64,000 bases of DNA, from contig CANMQJ010000001.1 in the NCBI GenBank assembly GCA_947500005.1, positions 1 to 64,000 on the forward strand, in the 5' to 3' direction. The notes beneath the pieces are model-generated. The model made no database searches. It had not been told where the DNA came from and worked only from the letters and a program-made list of their open reading frames with translations. The number at the start of each line of letters is the position of its first letter. Position 1 is the stretch's first letter. The position numbers were made by a program, and so were the translations under genes. Below, one piece after another: positions 15,541-24,560 of this stretch. Origin of the DNA: an uncultured Paracoccaceae bacterium (GTDB lineage: Bacteria; Pseudomonadota; Alphaproteobacteria; Rhodobacterales; Rhodobacteraceae).

Positions 15541-16296
15541 ATGAACGTCAAACCCGATTTCTCAAAGAATGCCAACGCCGCCCAAACGGCCCCCGCGTTC
15601 CTCTCTGTATGGGATGTCCATGCGTATTACGGCGAAAGCTATATCGTGCAGGGCATCAGCTTCAACGTGCATGAGGGCGAGATTCTGGCACTTCTGGGCC
15701 GCAACGGAGCGGGCAAGACCTCGACCCTGCGCTCGATCGCACGAACGGATACCCCCGAGGTCCGCCATGGCGAGATCTGGCTCGATCATAAGCCTCTTCA
15801 CAAGATGACTAGCTACGAGGCTGCCATGGCCGGACTGGGCCTCGTGCCGGAAGATCGCCGTATCATCGCCGGCCTGACGGTGGAAGAGAACCTGCAACTG
15901 GCGCAGATCGCGCCCCCCATCGGCTGGTCGCTCGAGCGTCTCTACGAGCTTTTCCCCCGGCTCGGCGAACGTCGAAAGCAGGAGGGCGTCACGCTTTCGG
16001 GCGGCGAACAGCAGATGCTTGCCATCGCGCGGGCCCTGGCTCGCGACATCAAGGTGCTGCTGCTGGACGAACCCTATGAGGGGCTGGCCCCGGTGATCGT
16101 GGACGAGATCGAAAAGACGCTCATCCACATCAAGGAACAAGGCATGACGACTGTCATCGTCGAACAGAACGCGGTACGTGCTCTGGAACTCGCCGACCGC
16201 GCCGTGATCCTCGACACAGGCGGCATTGTGTTTGACGGTACCGCCTCCGAGGTTCTCCAGAACGAGGAACTGCGTTCGGAATACCTCGCCATCTGA
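15541..16296 (+). CDS. Branched-chain-type ABC transporter ATPase (LivF-like)
   Basis: A 251-residue ABC ATPase with Walker A GRNGAGKTSTLR, signature TLSGGEQQMLAIARAL, Walker B VLLLDEPYEGLAP and an H-loop-equivalent VIVEQN (Gln/Asn in place of His, as usual for LivF). An N-terminal extension of about 20 residues precedes the conserved core. AAGGAG lies eight bases upstream of the ATG. It is the last gene of the importer operon; the glycosyltransferase gene that follows is 125 bases away and probably not part of the transport function. Confidence 0.92.
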   Translation: MNVKPDFSKNANAAQTAPAFLSVWDVHAYYGESYIVQGISFNVHEGEILALLGRNGAGKTSTLRSIARTDTPEVRHGEIWLDHKPLHKMTSYEAAMAGLGLVPEDRRIIAGLTVEENLQLAQIAPPIGWSLERLYELFPRLGERRKQEGVTLSGGEQQMLAIARALARDIKVLLLDEPYEGLAPVIVDEIEKTLIHIKEQGMTTVIVEQNAVRALELADRAVILDTGGIVFDGTASEVLQNEELRSEYLAI

Positions 16297-16421
16297 CGAA
16301 AGTAGTCACCGCAGCATGTATGCAATTGCCTTGCAACATGTTGCGGCCGCTTACGACACCATCCGAGAAACAGCTGGTCGGATGCCTTGCCCTGCGACTG
16401 AACAGCGGCATAAATGGCGTC

Positions 16422-17288
16422 ATGAAGATCTGTGCCCTCACAATGGTCTATCGCGATTACTGGGCCTTGGCGCAATGGTACCGGCATTACTCGCGTTATC
16501 TGGGCGCCGAAAACCTGTTCATAATCGCGCATGGCGCCGACCCCGAGGTCGCTCGCATCTGCCCTGCGGCCAGTGTCATCACCATCCCGCGTGACGACCT
16601 GGAACATTTCGACCGCCGACGCACCGAGATGCTGAACGGTTTCCAACTCGGGCTGGCAAGCATCTATGACTGGGTGATCAGAACCGACGCGGACGAACTG
16701 ATCTGCCTGGACCCGGGGCAACACCAAAGCTTCGAGGACCTATTCGCGAAACATCAGACCAGCGCACTCTTCGCTCTTGGTCTCAACGTGGCTGAAAGTG
16801 AAGAGGACCCGCCATGCGGGCCTGATGAGCCGGTTTTGCGAACCCGCCAGGCGGCAATCTTTACCCCGAACTACTCAAAGGCGTTTGCCGTGCGGGGGCG
16901 GGCCGGGCTGAAACTCCACGGCGTGCAGGTTAGGCCACGCCATGTGAAACGCTTTGCCCTCGTGATACCCCGCGGCGTTTACATGGCGCACCTGAAATAC
17001 GCCAACACCCAGGCTCTTTCCGACAGCTATGCACACCGGCGCGAAGTGGCCACGATCGAGGGCAAGGGGCTGCCAGGTCCTGCCTGGGCCAATCCGGGCA
17101 CCGACAGCCGCCGCTTCTTCCAGCAACTCGCAACGCTACCCGAACGTCCGTGGGAGGAGGCCGAGGCGGAAGCCTACGCGCTCTACCCCACCGATCCGAT
17201 CCGAGAGCCAGAGCGTGGCGTCGTGCGCATCCGCCGGGATCAGCCCAAGATCCGCACCCGCCTTCCCGCGTGGTTCCGATCCATCTGA
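16422..17288 (+). CDS. Glycosyltransferase family 2-like protein
   Basis: A 288-residue protein beginning MKICALTMVYRDYWALAQWY, the first strand-helix of a GT-A nucleotide-sugar fold. DWVIRTDADELICLDPG near residue 90 carries a D-x-D metal/sugar-nucleotide motif. Proteins of this type in Rhodobacterales are annotated as GT2-family transferases. The track ORF starts 34 codons upstream, but the conserved N-terminus begins at 16422; the ribosome-binding site is poor. It is flanked by the ABC importer and a convergent dehydrogenase gene, neither related to surface polysaccharide. Donor and acceptor are unknown. Confidence 0.75.
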   Translation: MKICALTMVYRDYWALAQWYRHYSRYLGAENLFIIAHGADPEVARICPAASVITIPRDDLEHFDRRRTEMLNGFQLGLASIYDWVIRTDADELICLDPGQHQSFEDLFAKHQTSALFALGLNVAESEEDPPCGPDEPVLRTRQAAIFTPNYSKAFAVRGRAGLKLHGVQVRPRHVKRFALVIPRGVYMAHLKYANTQALSDSYAHRREVATIEGKGLPGPAWANPGTDSRRFFQQLATLPERPWEEAEAEAYALYPTDPIREPERGVVRIRRDQPKIRTRLPAWFRSI

Positions 17289-17289
17289 G

Positions 17290-18093
17290 TTATTGCGCGG
17301 TCCACCCGCCATCGACGGGGATTGCTGCGCCAGTGACGTTATGCGCGAGCGGCGCGCAGAGCCATACCGCCAGTGAACCGATCTCGGAGGGGTCCGACCC
17401 GCGCAAGGATGGCTGCTTCTCCTTCAGCATGTCGGCTATGGCGGCATCACGATCACCATCGAAGGCGGCCATGCGCTCCTGAATCTGTGGCTCGATGATC
17501 GCGGTGTTGGTCCAGCCGGGACAGATGCAGTTCACCGTGACCCCGCCCTTGGACCTGTCTCCGCGCGATGCATATTCCAGCGCTGCAACCTTGCTGAGGC
17601 CGATCAGCCCGTGCTTGGCAGCCACATAGGGCGCCTTCTGCTTCGACGCGACAAGCCCGTGGACCGAGGCGATGTTGATGACCCGCCCATAGCCGCGCTC
17701 GGCCATGACGGGCAGCGCGGCCTGCATGGTGTGGAAGGCCGCGCTGAGATTGATGGCAAGGATCGTGTCCCATGTCTCGGCCGGCATCTTCGACAGCCAT
17801 TCGGTATGCTGCACGCCGGCATTGTTGACGAGGATATCGGCGCCACCCCATGCGACCACAGCCTCCATCAGCGCAGCGATACGGTCGGGTTGCCGCAAAT
17901 CGCCCGGAAAGAACTCGGCCTGCGGGCTGCCCTTGTCACGCAGACGGGTACAGACCTCCTCGATCTGGGCGTCTCCTGCGATGCCGTGAACCGCGATCCG
18001 TGCCCCCGCCCCGGCCAGCGCCTCGGCAATCGAAAGCCCGATCCCCTGGACAGAGCCCGTGACCAGTGCCGTCTTTCCTGTCAGATCTGTCAT
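17290..18093 (-). CDS. Short-chain dehydrogenase, 3-hydroxybutyrate dehydrogenase-like
   Basis: A 267-residue classical SDR with cofactor loop TGSVQGIG, NNAG motif, a catalytic Ser in INIASVHGLVAS and Y-x3-K in PYVAAKHG. The order and the sequence SVHGLVASKQKAPYVAAKHG closely match bacterial D-3-hydroxybutyrate dehydrogenase (acetoacetate/3-hydroxybutyrate, NAD). The true ATG at 18093 overlaps the acyl-CoA synthetase stop (ATGA), so the two enzymes are coupled. The track ORF adds 41 spurious residues. Together they suggest handling of hydroxybutyrate or related short acids; the exact substrate is inferred from family. Confidence 0.85.
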   Translation of the reverse strand: MTDLTGKTALVTGSVQGIGLSIAEALAGAGARIAVHGIAGDAQIEEVCTRLRDKGSPQAEFFPGDLRQPDRIAALMEAVVAWGGADILVNNAGVQHTEWLSKMPAETWDTILAINLSAAFHTMQAALPVMAERGYGRVINIASVHGLVASKQKAPYVAAKHGLIGLSKVAALEYASRGDRSKGGVTVNCICPGWTNTAIIEPQIQERMAAFDGDRDAAIADMLKEKQPSLRGSDPSEIGSLAVWLCAPLAHNVTGAAIPVDGGWTAQ

Positions 18094-19598
18094 TTTGTGT
18101 CCTCCAGCATTTTTCGAAGCTCGGTCTTCAGGACCTTGCCGTAATTGTTCTTGGGCAGGCTCTCGACCCGGATATAGGCCTTCGGGCGCTTGAAGCGGGC
18201 GATATTGTCCATGCACAGCCGGTCAAGTTCCTCGGGGCCTGCCGGTCCGACCACAAAGGCCACAACCTCTTCGCCCCAATCGGCGTGCTTGCGACCCACG
18301 ACCGAAACCTCCGATACGCCGGGATGGGTCAGCAGTATCTCCTCCACCTCGCGCGGATAGACGTTCGAGCCGCCCGTGATGATGAGGTCCTTGGAGCGGT
18401 CCTGCATCGTCAGGTAACCGTCAGCATCCATGAATCCCATGTCCCCTGTCATCAGCCACCCGTTGACCAGCGTCTTTTCCGTAGCCTGAACGTTCTGCCA
18501 GTACCCCGGCATCACCACGTCCCCGCGCACCATGATCTCGCCATGCGTGCCTGGCGGGACTGGAATACCGTGCGCATCTCCGATGGCGACCTCCACCGCC
18601 GATTGCGCCCGGCCAACGCTTGCCAGCCGCTCGCGCCAACGAGGGTGGCTGCGGTCGGTGACGTCATCGCGCGACAGCGCGGTGATCCCCATCGGGCACT
18701 CGCCCTGGCCGTAGATCTGCACGAAGATGGGACCGAAATGCGCGACCGCCTCGATGATATCGGCCAGGTACATCGGACCCCCGGCATAGACGACCGTGCG
18801 CAGCCCCTCCCCCGTCTCTCCGGTGGCCTTGGCGACATCGGTCATGCGACGGACCATGGTGGGCGCGGCGAACATCTGGACATTGCCGAAATGCCGCGCG
18901 AGCAAGAAGATCTCGGTCTCGTCGAACCCGCCCGAGACCGGGCAGACATGGCGCGCGCCGACCAGCACATGCAGCATGTTGTAGATGCCTGCGCCGTGAC
19001 TCATGGGGGCGGCGTAGATCACAGAATCCTCGGCCGTGGCCTGATCGACATCCGCGAGATAGGCCAGCGACATTGCGATCATCATGCGATGGGTGATCAT
19101 CACGCCCTTGGGCCGTCCGGTCGTGCCGGAAGTGTAGAAGAGCCAGCAGAGATTGTCCGCCGCACAGGTCGCAGGCGCAGCCACCGGCTCATACGCGCGC
19201 ACGGCTGAATATTCCGGGCTGGAAATGTCCACCTTCGCGCCTGGCGCATCGGCTTCTTCCAGCGCGTCGGTCAGCCCCGGCGAGGTGAAGGTCAGCGTGG
19301 CCCCCGAGTTTTCCAGGATGAAAGCCGCCTCGCGCCCATGCAGCTTGGCATTGATGGGTACGGCAACAGCCCCGGCATACCAGACGCCGTAAAGGACGAT
19401 CAGATAGTCCGGACAGTTCTTCATGAAGATGGCCACGCGGTCCCCCGGCCGGATCCCCCGGGCCAGCAGCCACCCAGCCAGACGGGCGGCCCCCTCGTGG
19501 AAGGCCGCGTAATCAGCCACCCGCTCCGTTCCCAGAAACAAAGCAGGCCGCTCACCATCGACCTGCGCGCGGCGCATCAGCCAGTTCGCAATGTTCAT
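18090..19598 (-). CDS. Acyl-CoA synthetase (AMP-forming)
   Basis: A 502-residue ANL-superfamily enzyme. The P-loop motif is LFYTSGTTGRPKGVMI, followed by IYGQGECPM and GWLMTGDMGFMDADGYL. The C-terminal domain holds the catalytic Lys in LPKNNYGKVLKTELR. It activates a carboxylate to its CoA thioester in the cytoplasm. Length and order are typical of medium/short-chain acyl-CoA synthetases. It is translationally coupled to the downstream 3-hydroxybutyrate dehydrogenase-like gene and divergent from a PAS-LuxR regulator 89 bases away, the likely local regulator. The acyl substrate cannot be read from sequence. Confidence 0.9.
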   Translation of the reverse strand: MNIANWLMRRAQVDGERPALFLGTERVADYAAFHEGAARLAGWLLARGIRPGDRVAIFMKNCPDYLIVLYGVWYAGAVAVPINAKLHGREAAFILENSGATLTFTSPGLTDALEEADAPGAKVDISSPEYSAVRAYEPVAAPATCAADNLCWLFYTSGTTGRPKGVMITHRMMIAMSLAYLADVDQATAEDSVIYAAPMSHGAGIYNMLHVLVGARHVCPVSGGFDETEIFLLARHFGNVQMFAAPTMVRRMTDVAKATGETGEGLRTVVYAGGPMYLADIIEAVAHFGPIFVQIYGQGECPMGITALSRDDVTDRSHPRWRERLASVGRAQSAVEVAIGDAHGIPVPPGTHGEIMVRGDVVMPGYWQNVQATEKTLVNGWLMTGDMGFMDADGYLTMQDRSKDLIITGGSNVYPREVEEILLTHPGVSEVSVVGRKHADWGEEVVAFVVGPAGPEELDRLCMDNIARFKRPKAYIRVESLPKNNYGKVLKTELRKMLEDTK

Positions 19599-19687
19599 CG
19601 CCCCTCCTCCCCCTTGTCTTGCGGCGAGATTAGAGCCGCCGCATATCGGGCTTCAATTCCGTAATAATACGCGTCACGATACATCGC

Positions 19688-20224
19688 ATGAGCGATCCCG
19701 CCTTCGAATATGCCCCGATCGGACTGGTTGAGCTGGAGAACCGCATAATCCGGCGCTGCAATCACCATTTCGCGCTTATGTTCGGCGGTGCCGAGGGCGA
19801 CTATCATGGGCTGCCGCTTATGCAACTTTATCCGTCGCTTGCCGATTTCGAACGGATCGGAGCGCACTGGCTGGAAGTGATGCGCGAAACCGACACCTAT
19901 TCCGACGAACGCGTGATGCGCCGACGCGACGGCACCCTTTTCTGGTGTCGTGCGCGGGGCAGGTCGCTGACGCCCGAGGATCCTTTCCGGCATGGCATCT
20001 GGAGCTTTTCGGATATTTCCGAGGAACGCCCCCTCGTGGAATTGACGCCTCGCGAACGTGACGTCGCGATACTGTCCTGCCGGGGCCTCTCGGCCAAGGA
20101 GATAGGGGTTGAACTGGGCCTGTCCTATCGGACGATCGAGGCACATCGCGCCCGCCTGCTGGACAAGTTCGGAGCGCGCAAGTTGCCGGAACTGGTGGCA
20201 AAACTCTCGGGAATGCCACTCTGA
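19688..20224 (+). CDS. PAS-LuxR transcriptional regulator
   Basis: A 178-residue regulator. Residues 8-115 form a PAS sensor (FEYAPIGLVELENRIIRRCN through FRHGIWSFSDISEER), and residues 118-175 a GerE/LuxR helix-turn-helix (LTPRERDVAILSCRGLSAKE, TIEAHRARLLDKF). There is no receiver or autoinducer domain. It is divergent from the acyl-CoA synthetase/dehydrogenase pair, which suggests it controls that pair in response to a ligand bound by the PAS domain; the ligand is unknown. Similar single PAS-LuxR proteins sit beside acyl-CoA catabolic genes in related bacteria. Confidence 0.88.
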   Translation: MSDPAFEYAPIGLVELENRIIRRCNHHFALMFGGAEGDYHGLPLMQLYPSLADFERIGAHWLEVMRETDTYSDERVMRRRDGTLFWCRARGRSLTPEDPFRHGIWSFSDISEERPLVELTPRERDVAILSCRGLSAKEIGVELGLSYRTIEAHRARLLDKFGARKLPELVAKLSGMPL

Positions 20225-20372
20225 TCCGCGGCAAGGGTGGTATCTCTCGTAAACCCTCCCATTTGAGGATACGGAGAACGGCGCTTTTCATGGCCCGGGC
20301 GATGGCCTATAACGCCGCGTAATTTCGAGGCCCGGACAGCAACAGGGCCAGGGGAACCGTCGAGGACACTCA

Positions 20373-20858
20373 ATGACAGAAAGCAGACACGAAGCGGATG
20401 TCGCGTTCATCAAGGCGCTGGCGGAGCTTTTGCGGGAAAACGACCTGACGGAATTGCAGGTCAAGCGGGAATACGGCGAGGAAGACAGCCTGAACGTTCG
20501 CGTCAGCAGAACCGTCGCCCTCCCTCCTGCCCCGGCCCAGGTCGCGGCCCCCGCTCCGGCGCCTGCGCCCGCTCCGACCGCCGCGACAGCGCCCGCGGCA
20601 ACGCCCGAGGACCCGGCCAGTCATCCCGGAGCGGTCACTTCTCCCATGGTGGGCACGGTCTACATGCAGGCAGAACCGGGCGCAGCACCCTTCATCAGCG
20701 TCGGCGCACCTGTTTCCGAGGGCGATACGCTGCTGATCGTCGAGGCGATGAAGACAATGAACCACATTCACGCGCCAAAATCCGGAACGGTAAAGCGGAT
20801 CCTGGTCGAGGATGGTGCAGCCGTCGAATACGGCTCTCCCCTCGTCATAATCGAATAA
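20373..20858 (+). CDS. accB: Acetyl-CoA carboxylase biotin carboxyl carrier protein
   Basis: A 161-residue AccB. The N-terminal domain (residues 1-45) is followed by a Pro/Ala hinge ([17 protein letters not shown]), and the C-terminal biotinyl domain carries the biotinylation motif EAMKTMNH (Lys is the biotin site). It carries CO2 between biotin carboxylase and carboxyltransferase in the first step of fatty-acid synthesis. It forms an operon with accC, which starts ten bases downstream. A GAGG precedes the ATG. Confidence 0.97.
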   Translation: MTESRHEADVAFIKALAELLRENDLTELQVKREYGEEDSLNVRVSRTVALPPAPAQVAAPAPAPAPAPTAATAPAATPEDPASHPGAVTSPMVGTVYMQAEPGAAPFISVGAPVSEGDTLLIVEAMKTMNHIHAPKSGTVKRILVEDGAAVEYGSPLVIIE

Positions 20859-20868
20859 GGCGGGGATA

Positions 20869-22218
20869 ATGTTCGACAAGATCCTGATTGCCAACCGGGG
20901 CGAGATCGCTCTGCGCGTCATCCGCGCCGCGCGCGAGATGGGTATCGCGACGGTCGCGGTGCATTCGACCGCGGATGCCGATGCGATGCATGTACGCATG
21001 GCCGACGAATCCGTGTGCATCGGACCGGCGCCCAGCACACAGAGTTATCTCTCGGTGCCCGCGATCATTTCCGCCTGCGAGGTCACGGGCGCGCAGGCGA
21101 TCCATCCGGGTTACGGCTTCCTCTCCGAGAATGCGGCCTTCGTGCAGATCGTCGAGGATCACGGCATCTCCTTCATCGGTCCGCGGGCCGAACATATCCG
21201 TGTCATGGGCGACAAGATCACCGCCAAGGACACGATGAAGGAGCTGGGCGTGCCTTGTGTCCCGGGATCCGATGGCGGCGTGCCGGATCTGGAAACCGCG
21301 AAGAAGATCGGGGACGAGATCGGCTATCCCGTCATCATCAAGGCCACTGCCGGGGGCGGCGGGCGCGGCATGAAGGTCGCGAAAACCGCCGCCGAGATTG
21401 AACGCGCCTTTTACACCGCCCGGTCCGAAGGCAAGGCCGCCTTCGGCAATGACGAGGTCTATATCGAGAAATACCTCACTACCCCGCGCCATATCGAGAT
21501 CCAGGTCTTTGGCGATGGCAAGGGCAGTGCAGTGCACCTGGGCGAGCGTGACTGCTCCCTCCAACGACGCCACCAGAAAGTCTTCGAGGAAGCGCCCGGC
21601 CCCTCTATCTCGGCCGAGGAACGCGCCGAGATCGGCCGTATCTGTGCCGAGGCCGTGGCCAAGATCCAGTATGCCGGCGCCGGTACAATCGAATTCCTGT
21701 ACGAAAACGGCGAGTTCTATTTCATCGAGATGAACACCCGTCTTCAGGTCGAGCACCCCGTGACCGAAGGCATCTTCGGCGTCGATCTCGTTCGCGAACA
21801 GATCCGGGTCGCGGCCGGTTTGCCGATGTCGTTCTCGCAGGACGACCTCAAGATCAACGGGCATGCAATCGAGGTCCGGATCAACGCCGAAAAACTTCCC
21901 AACTTCTCTCCCTGCCCCGGCCGCATCTCGGCCTTCCATGCCCCGGGCGGGCTGGGTGTGCGGATGGATTCGGCCCTGTATGACGGGTACACGATTCCTC
22001 CGTATTACGACTCTCTCATCGGGAAGCTGATCGTTCATGGTCGTGACCGCGCCGAGGCGCTGGCACGTCTGCAACGCGCCTTGGGAGAGTTGATCGTCGA
22101 CGGCGTGGACACGACCATTCCGCTTTTCCACGCATTGCTACAGGAACCTGACATCCTTCGCGGCACCTACAACATCCACTGGCTGGAGCGTTGGCTTGAG
22201 GAGAACATGGGTCAGTGA
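20869..22218 (+). CDS. accC: Acetyl-CoA carboxylase biotin carboxylase subunit
   Basis: A 449-residue ATP-grasp enzyme that carboxylates the biotin on AccB. Visible signatures are the N-terminal [32 protein letters not shown], the glycine-rich ATP loop [10 protein letters not shown], and the active-site segment [16 protein letters not shown]. The length equals that of E. coli AccC. Its stop overlaps the GTG start of aat (GTGA), so aat is translationally coupled to accC. Confidence 0.98.
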   Translation: MFDKILIANRGEIALRVIRAAREMGIATVAVHSTADADAMHVRMADESVCIGPAPSTQSYLSVPAIISACEVTGAQAIHPGYGFLSENAAFVQIVEDHGISFIGPRAEHIRVMGDKITAKDTMKELGVPCVPGSDGGVPDLETAKKIGDEIGYPVIIKATAGGGGRGMKVAKTAAEIERAFYTARSEGKAAFGNDEVYIEKYLTTPRHIEIQVFGDGKGSAVHLGERDCSLQRRHQKVFEEAPGPSISAEERAEIGRICAEAVAKIQYAGAGTIEFLYENGEFYFIEMNTRLQVEHPVTEGIFGVDLVREQIRVAAGLPMSFSQDDLKINGHAIEVRINAEKLPNFSPCPGRISAFHAPGGLGVRMDSALYDGYTIPPYYDSLIGKLIVHGRDRAEALARLQRALGELIVDGVDTTIPLFHALLQEPDILRGTYNIHWLERWLEENMGQ

Positions 22219-22874
22219 CGAAGGTCGGGGAGGCTGAGAGTTTGAGCCTCACCCCCGACCTTCTGCTGCGTGCTTACGCGGTGGGCATCTTTCCTATGGC
22301 AGAACACAGGGACGACCCCGAGATATTTTGGGTCGACCCGCAACGCAGGGGCGTCATGCCTCTTGACGGTTTCCACATATCGCGTTCCCTCGCGCGGCGG
22401 ATGCGACGTGGCGGTTTCGATGTCACGATCAACCGCGACTTCGCCAGCGTTCTGGATGGCTGCGCGGACCGCACCGAAACCTGGATAAATGAAGAGCTGC
22501 GTGCCCATTACCTGGCGCTGCACAACGCCGGACACGCACAGTCGCTGGAAGTCTGGGACAGTGACCGATTGATCGGAGGCGTCTATGGGGTCACTCTGGG
22601 CGCTGCTTTCTTTGGCGAAAGCATGTTCTCACGTCGCACCGACGCATCGAAGATCGCGCTCGCCTATCTGGTGGATCGCCTGCGCGAGACCGGTTTCACG
22701 CTGTTCGACACGCAGTTCCTGACACCGCATCTCGCTTCACTCGGTGCGGTCGAAATTTCCCGCGGAGAATATCATCGCGCCTTGGAAAAGGCACTCGCGC
22801 AGCCGGCAGAGTTCACACGCCCCCTCCACCAGAGGGCTCAGGACGTGATACAGCGGATCACCCAGACATCGTAG
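22215..22874 (+). CDS. aat: Leucyl/phenylalanyl-tRNA-protein transferase
   Basis: A 219-residue Aat that adds Leu or Phe to N-terminal basic residues, marking proteins for ClpS/ClpAP. It carries the family core [54 protein letters not shown] and [21 protein letters not shown]. The start is GTG at 22215, overlapping the accC stop; a TTG at 22242 is the other possibility. The 3' end overlaps the convergent DUF2155 gene by 37 bases. Confidence 0.96.
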   Translation: MTKVGEAESLSLTPDLLLRAYAVGIFPMAEHRDDPEIFWVDPQRRGVMPLDGFHISRSLARRMRRGGFDVTINRDFASVLDGCADRTETWINEELRAHYLALHNAGHAQSLEVWDSDRLIGGVYGVTLGAAFFGESMFSRRTDASKIALAYLVDRLRETGFTLFDTQFLTPHLASLGAVEISRGEYHRALEKALAQPAEFTRPLHQRAQDVIQRITQTS

Positions 22875-23203
22875 CGGGAATGATCCAGCGCATTGAGCGC
22901 CGGGGACGAGGCAATCATCCAGCCATCGAACAGCGCCTGCCGCTCGTCCCGTTCCCAGATCGTCAGATAGGCAAAGGCATCGCCGGTCGGGTTGTCGACC
23001 GGGTAACGACAATCTCCCAGCGCCACGTCAAGGCCGAACACCTCGGCCGTTTCGCCGTTGAGAATGCGAAGATCGACGGAACGCCCATTCACCTTATCAA
23101 GGCCGCGCAAAACCGCGCCCGGCGCCGAGGTGACCGGTTCATCTTGCTGCGCCGTGGCGATGCCGGCGGTCAACCCGAGAAGAAGTGCAAGGGCCCGGAT
23201 CAT
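22838..23203 (-). CDS. DUF2155 domain periplasmic protein
   Basis: A 121-residue protein with a signal peptide ([17 protein letters not shown]) and the DUF2155 core: [16 protein letters not shown], a Cys in LGDCRY, and [41 protein letters not shown]. Two cysteines could form a disulfide. The function of the family is unknown; it is near-universal in alphaproteobacteria. The start overlaps the mlaD-like stop by four bases (ATGA), placing it in an operon with the genes at 23200 and 23662. Confidence 0.92.
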   Translation of the reverse strand: MIRALALLLGLTAGIATAQQDEPVTSAPGAVLRGLDKVNGRSVDLRILNGETAEVFGLDVALGDCRYPVDNPTGDAFAYLTIWERDERQALFDGWMIASSPALNALDHSRYDVWVIRCITS

Positions 23204-23655
23204 CCGTCTCCCCCATCTCCTGCAACGAATTTAACCAGAAGCGAAATAAGGCTGACCGCGCCCTGCGTATCGGCAACCTGATCGCCTGGTTCGAAGTAGA
23301 AAGGCGAACCGCCGGGCATGACCTCGACGAAGTTTCCGCCGAGGAGCCCTTCGGAGGACACGATTACAGCGCTGTCATCGGGGATCAGCACTCCCTCGGC
23401 GACCGAAAATCGCGTGTCGGCGCGATAGGTCTCGGGGTTCAGGGTCACACCTGTCACCGACCCGATCTTGACCCCCGCTAGGCGCACATCGGTGCCTACA
23501 TTAACCCCTTCAAGGGAACGGAAGGATGCGCCAAGCTCGTAGCCCGACGCGGCACGGGAGAAGCCTGTAGACTGTCCGGCGTAGACCCCAAAGGCTATCG
23601 CGGCCGCAAGGACCGCACCGCCCACCAGGATCTCGGTGGTGGAATGCGTGCTCAT
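23200..23655 (-). CDS. mlaD: MlaD-family lipid-transport protein
   Basis: A 151-residue membrane-anchored periplasmic protein. It has one N-terminal helix (TEILVGGAVLAAAIAFGVYA) and a single MCE domain (YELGASFRSLEGVNVGTDVRLAGVKIG) with SSEGLLGGNFVEVMPGG and a C-terminal hydrophobic helix. MlaD binds phospholipids as part of the MlaFEDB ABC system for outer-membrane asymmetry. The other mla genes are not adjacent. It is coupled to the DUF2155 gene and follows the NDUFA12-like gene by six bases. Confidence 0.9.
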   Translation of the reverse strand: MSTHSTTEILVGGAVLAAAIAFGVYAGQSTGFSRAASGYELGASFRSLEGVNVGTDVRLAGVKIGSVTGVTLNPETYRADTRFSVAEGVLIPDDSAVIVSSEGLLGGNFVEVMPGGSPFYFEPGDQVADTQGAVSLISLLVKFVAGDGGDG

Positions 23656-23661
23656 CTGTTC

Positions 23662-24045
23662 CTACTCGGGGCTCCAGGCCTCGTAATCGCGGCGCTCGAC
23701 CGGTTCGGGGCGACGTAGCGAACCTGCGGGGGCATAGGCCAGTGTTGTGCCTGTCAGGTTCTCGACATGCGGCTTTTCCCAGGTCTTGCGCGGCAACGGC
23801 TTTTCCGATGGCGGCTCGTCCCAGGTGCGGTGCAGCCAGCCGTGCCATGAAGGATCGACGCGGCTTGCCTCTGCCTCTCCGTTGAAGATGACCCAGCGCT
23901 TGCTGTCATCGGCGGTCCTGTAAAAGACGTTGCCCTGATCGTCCTCGCCCACCTTGATCCCCTTGCGCGAGGTATAGATGCGCGTGTTGAGGGTCGACCC
24001 GTTCCACCAGGTGACGGCTTGCAGCAAAGTGTTCAGGATGCCCAT
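23662..24045 (-). CDS. NDUFA12/B17.2-like NADH:ubiquinone oxidoreductase subunit
   Basis: A 127-residue soluble protein matching the NDUFA12 family (complex I supernumerary subunit shared by alphaproteobacteria and mitochondria). Signatures are [34 protein letters not shown] and [11 protein letters not shown]. It associates with the matrix arm of complex I. The track ORF is 108 codons too long; the ATG at 24045 follows GGAGGAA at correct spacing. It is the first gene of the NDUFA12-mlaD-DUF2155 operon. Confidence 0.93.
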   Translation of the reverse strand: MGILNTLLQAVTWWNGSTLNTRIYTSRKGIKVGEDDQGNVFYRTADDSKRWVIFNGEAEASRVDPSWHGWLHRTWDEPPSEKPLPRKTWEKPHVENLTGTTLAYAPAGSLRRPEPVERRDYEAWSPE

Positions 24046-24134
24046 CAGGTTCCTCCGGCCATTCGTTGGATGCAGGTATGGCGCAAAGACCCGCCAAGGT
24101 CCAGTGGCCGCGCAAGGGACATCGGCGCGCAGGC

Positions 24135-24491
24135 TCATTCCCGCGCGAGCGCGGTGACCTCGATCTCGATGCGGTATCTGGGATCGATCAGACCGCATTC
24201 GATCATGGTCGCGGCGGGTGGGTTCCCGGCGAACGTCTCGGCGAGGATCGGCCAGCACGGTTCGAACTCTGCCCGGTCCGGGAGCATGTAGGTCACGCGA
24301 ACGACATCCGCGAACGACGCTCCGGCCTCTTCCAGGGCGGACCCGATGATGGCCAGGGCAGAACGGCATTGCTCCACGACAGTCTCACCCTGCCCGACCG
24401 TTCCGGCGACATGCACGAAACCGCCCGCCACCACGGCACGGCAATAGCCGACCTGGGGCTCGAATTCCCCGCCCGAAGAAATGCGCTTCAT
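24135..24491 (-). CDS. RidA family protein
   Basis: A 118-residue RidA/YjgF-type protein. It has the trimer-forming core ([53 protein letters not shown]) and a C-terminal [20 protein letters not shown] where RidA has P-x-R-x-x-V-E. Canonical RidA deaminates reactive enamines/imines; the absence of a clear catalytic Arg in the usual context leaves the activity open. The track begins at GTG one codon upstream. The ATG at 24491 follows AAGGAGG at five bases. It lies downstream of clpX across a strong terminator. Confidence 0.88.
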   Translation of the reverse strand: MKRISSGGEFEPQVGYCRAVVAGGFVHVAGTVGQGETVVEQCRSALAIIGSALEEAGASFADVVRVTYMLPDRAEFEPCWPILAETFAGNPPAATMIECGLIDPRYRIEIEVTALARE

Positions 24492-24510
24492 CACAACCTC
24501 CTTGAAACGT

Positions 24511-24539
24511 GAAACGGCGCGGGTTTGCCGCGCCGTTTC
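24511..24539 (-). terminator. Intrinsic terminator after clpX
   Basis: GAAACGGCGCGG and CCGCGCCGTTTC form a perfect 12-bp stem with a five-base loop between the clpX stop and ridA. On the minus strand it is followed by TTTCACGTTTC. Stem strength and location make it the probable end of the clpX transcript. Confidence 0.85.
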
Positions 24540-24560
24540 GAATTCCGGATATGCCTGTGC

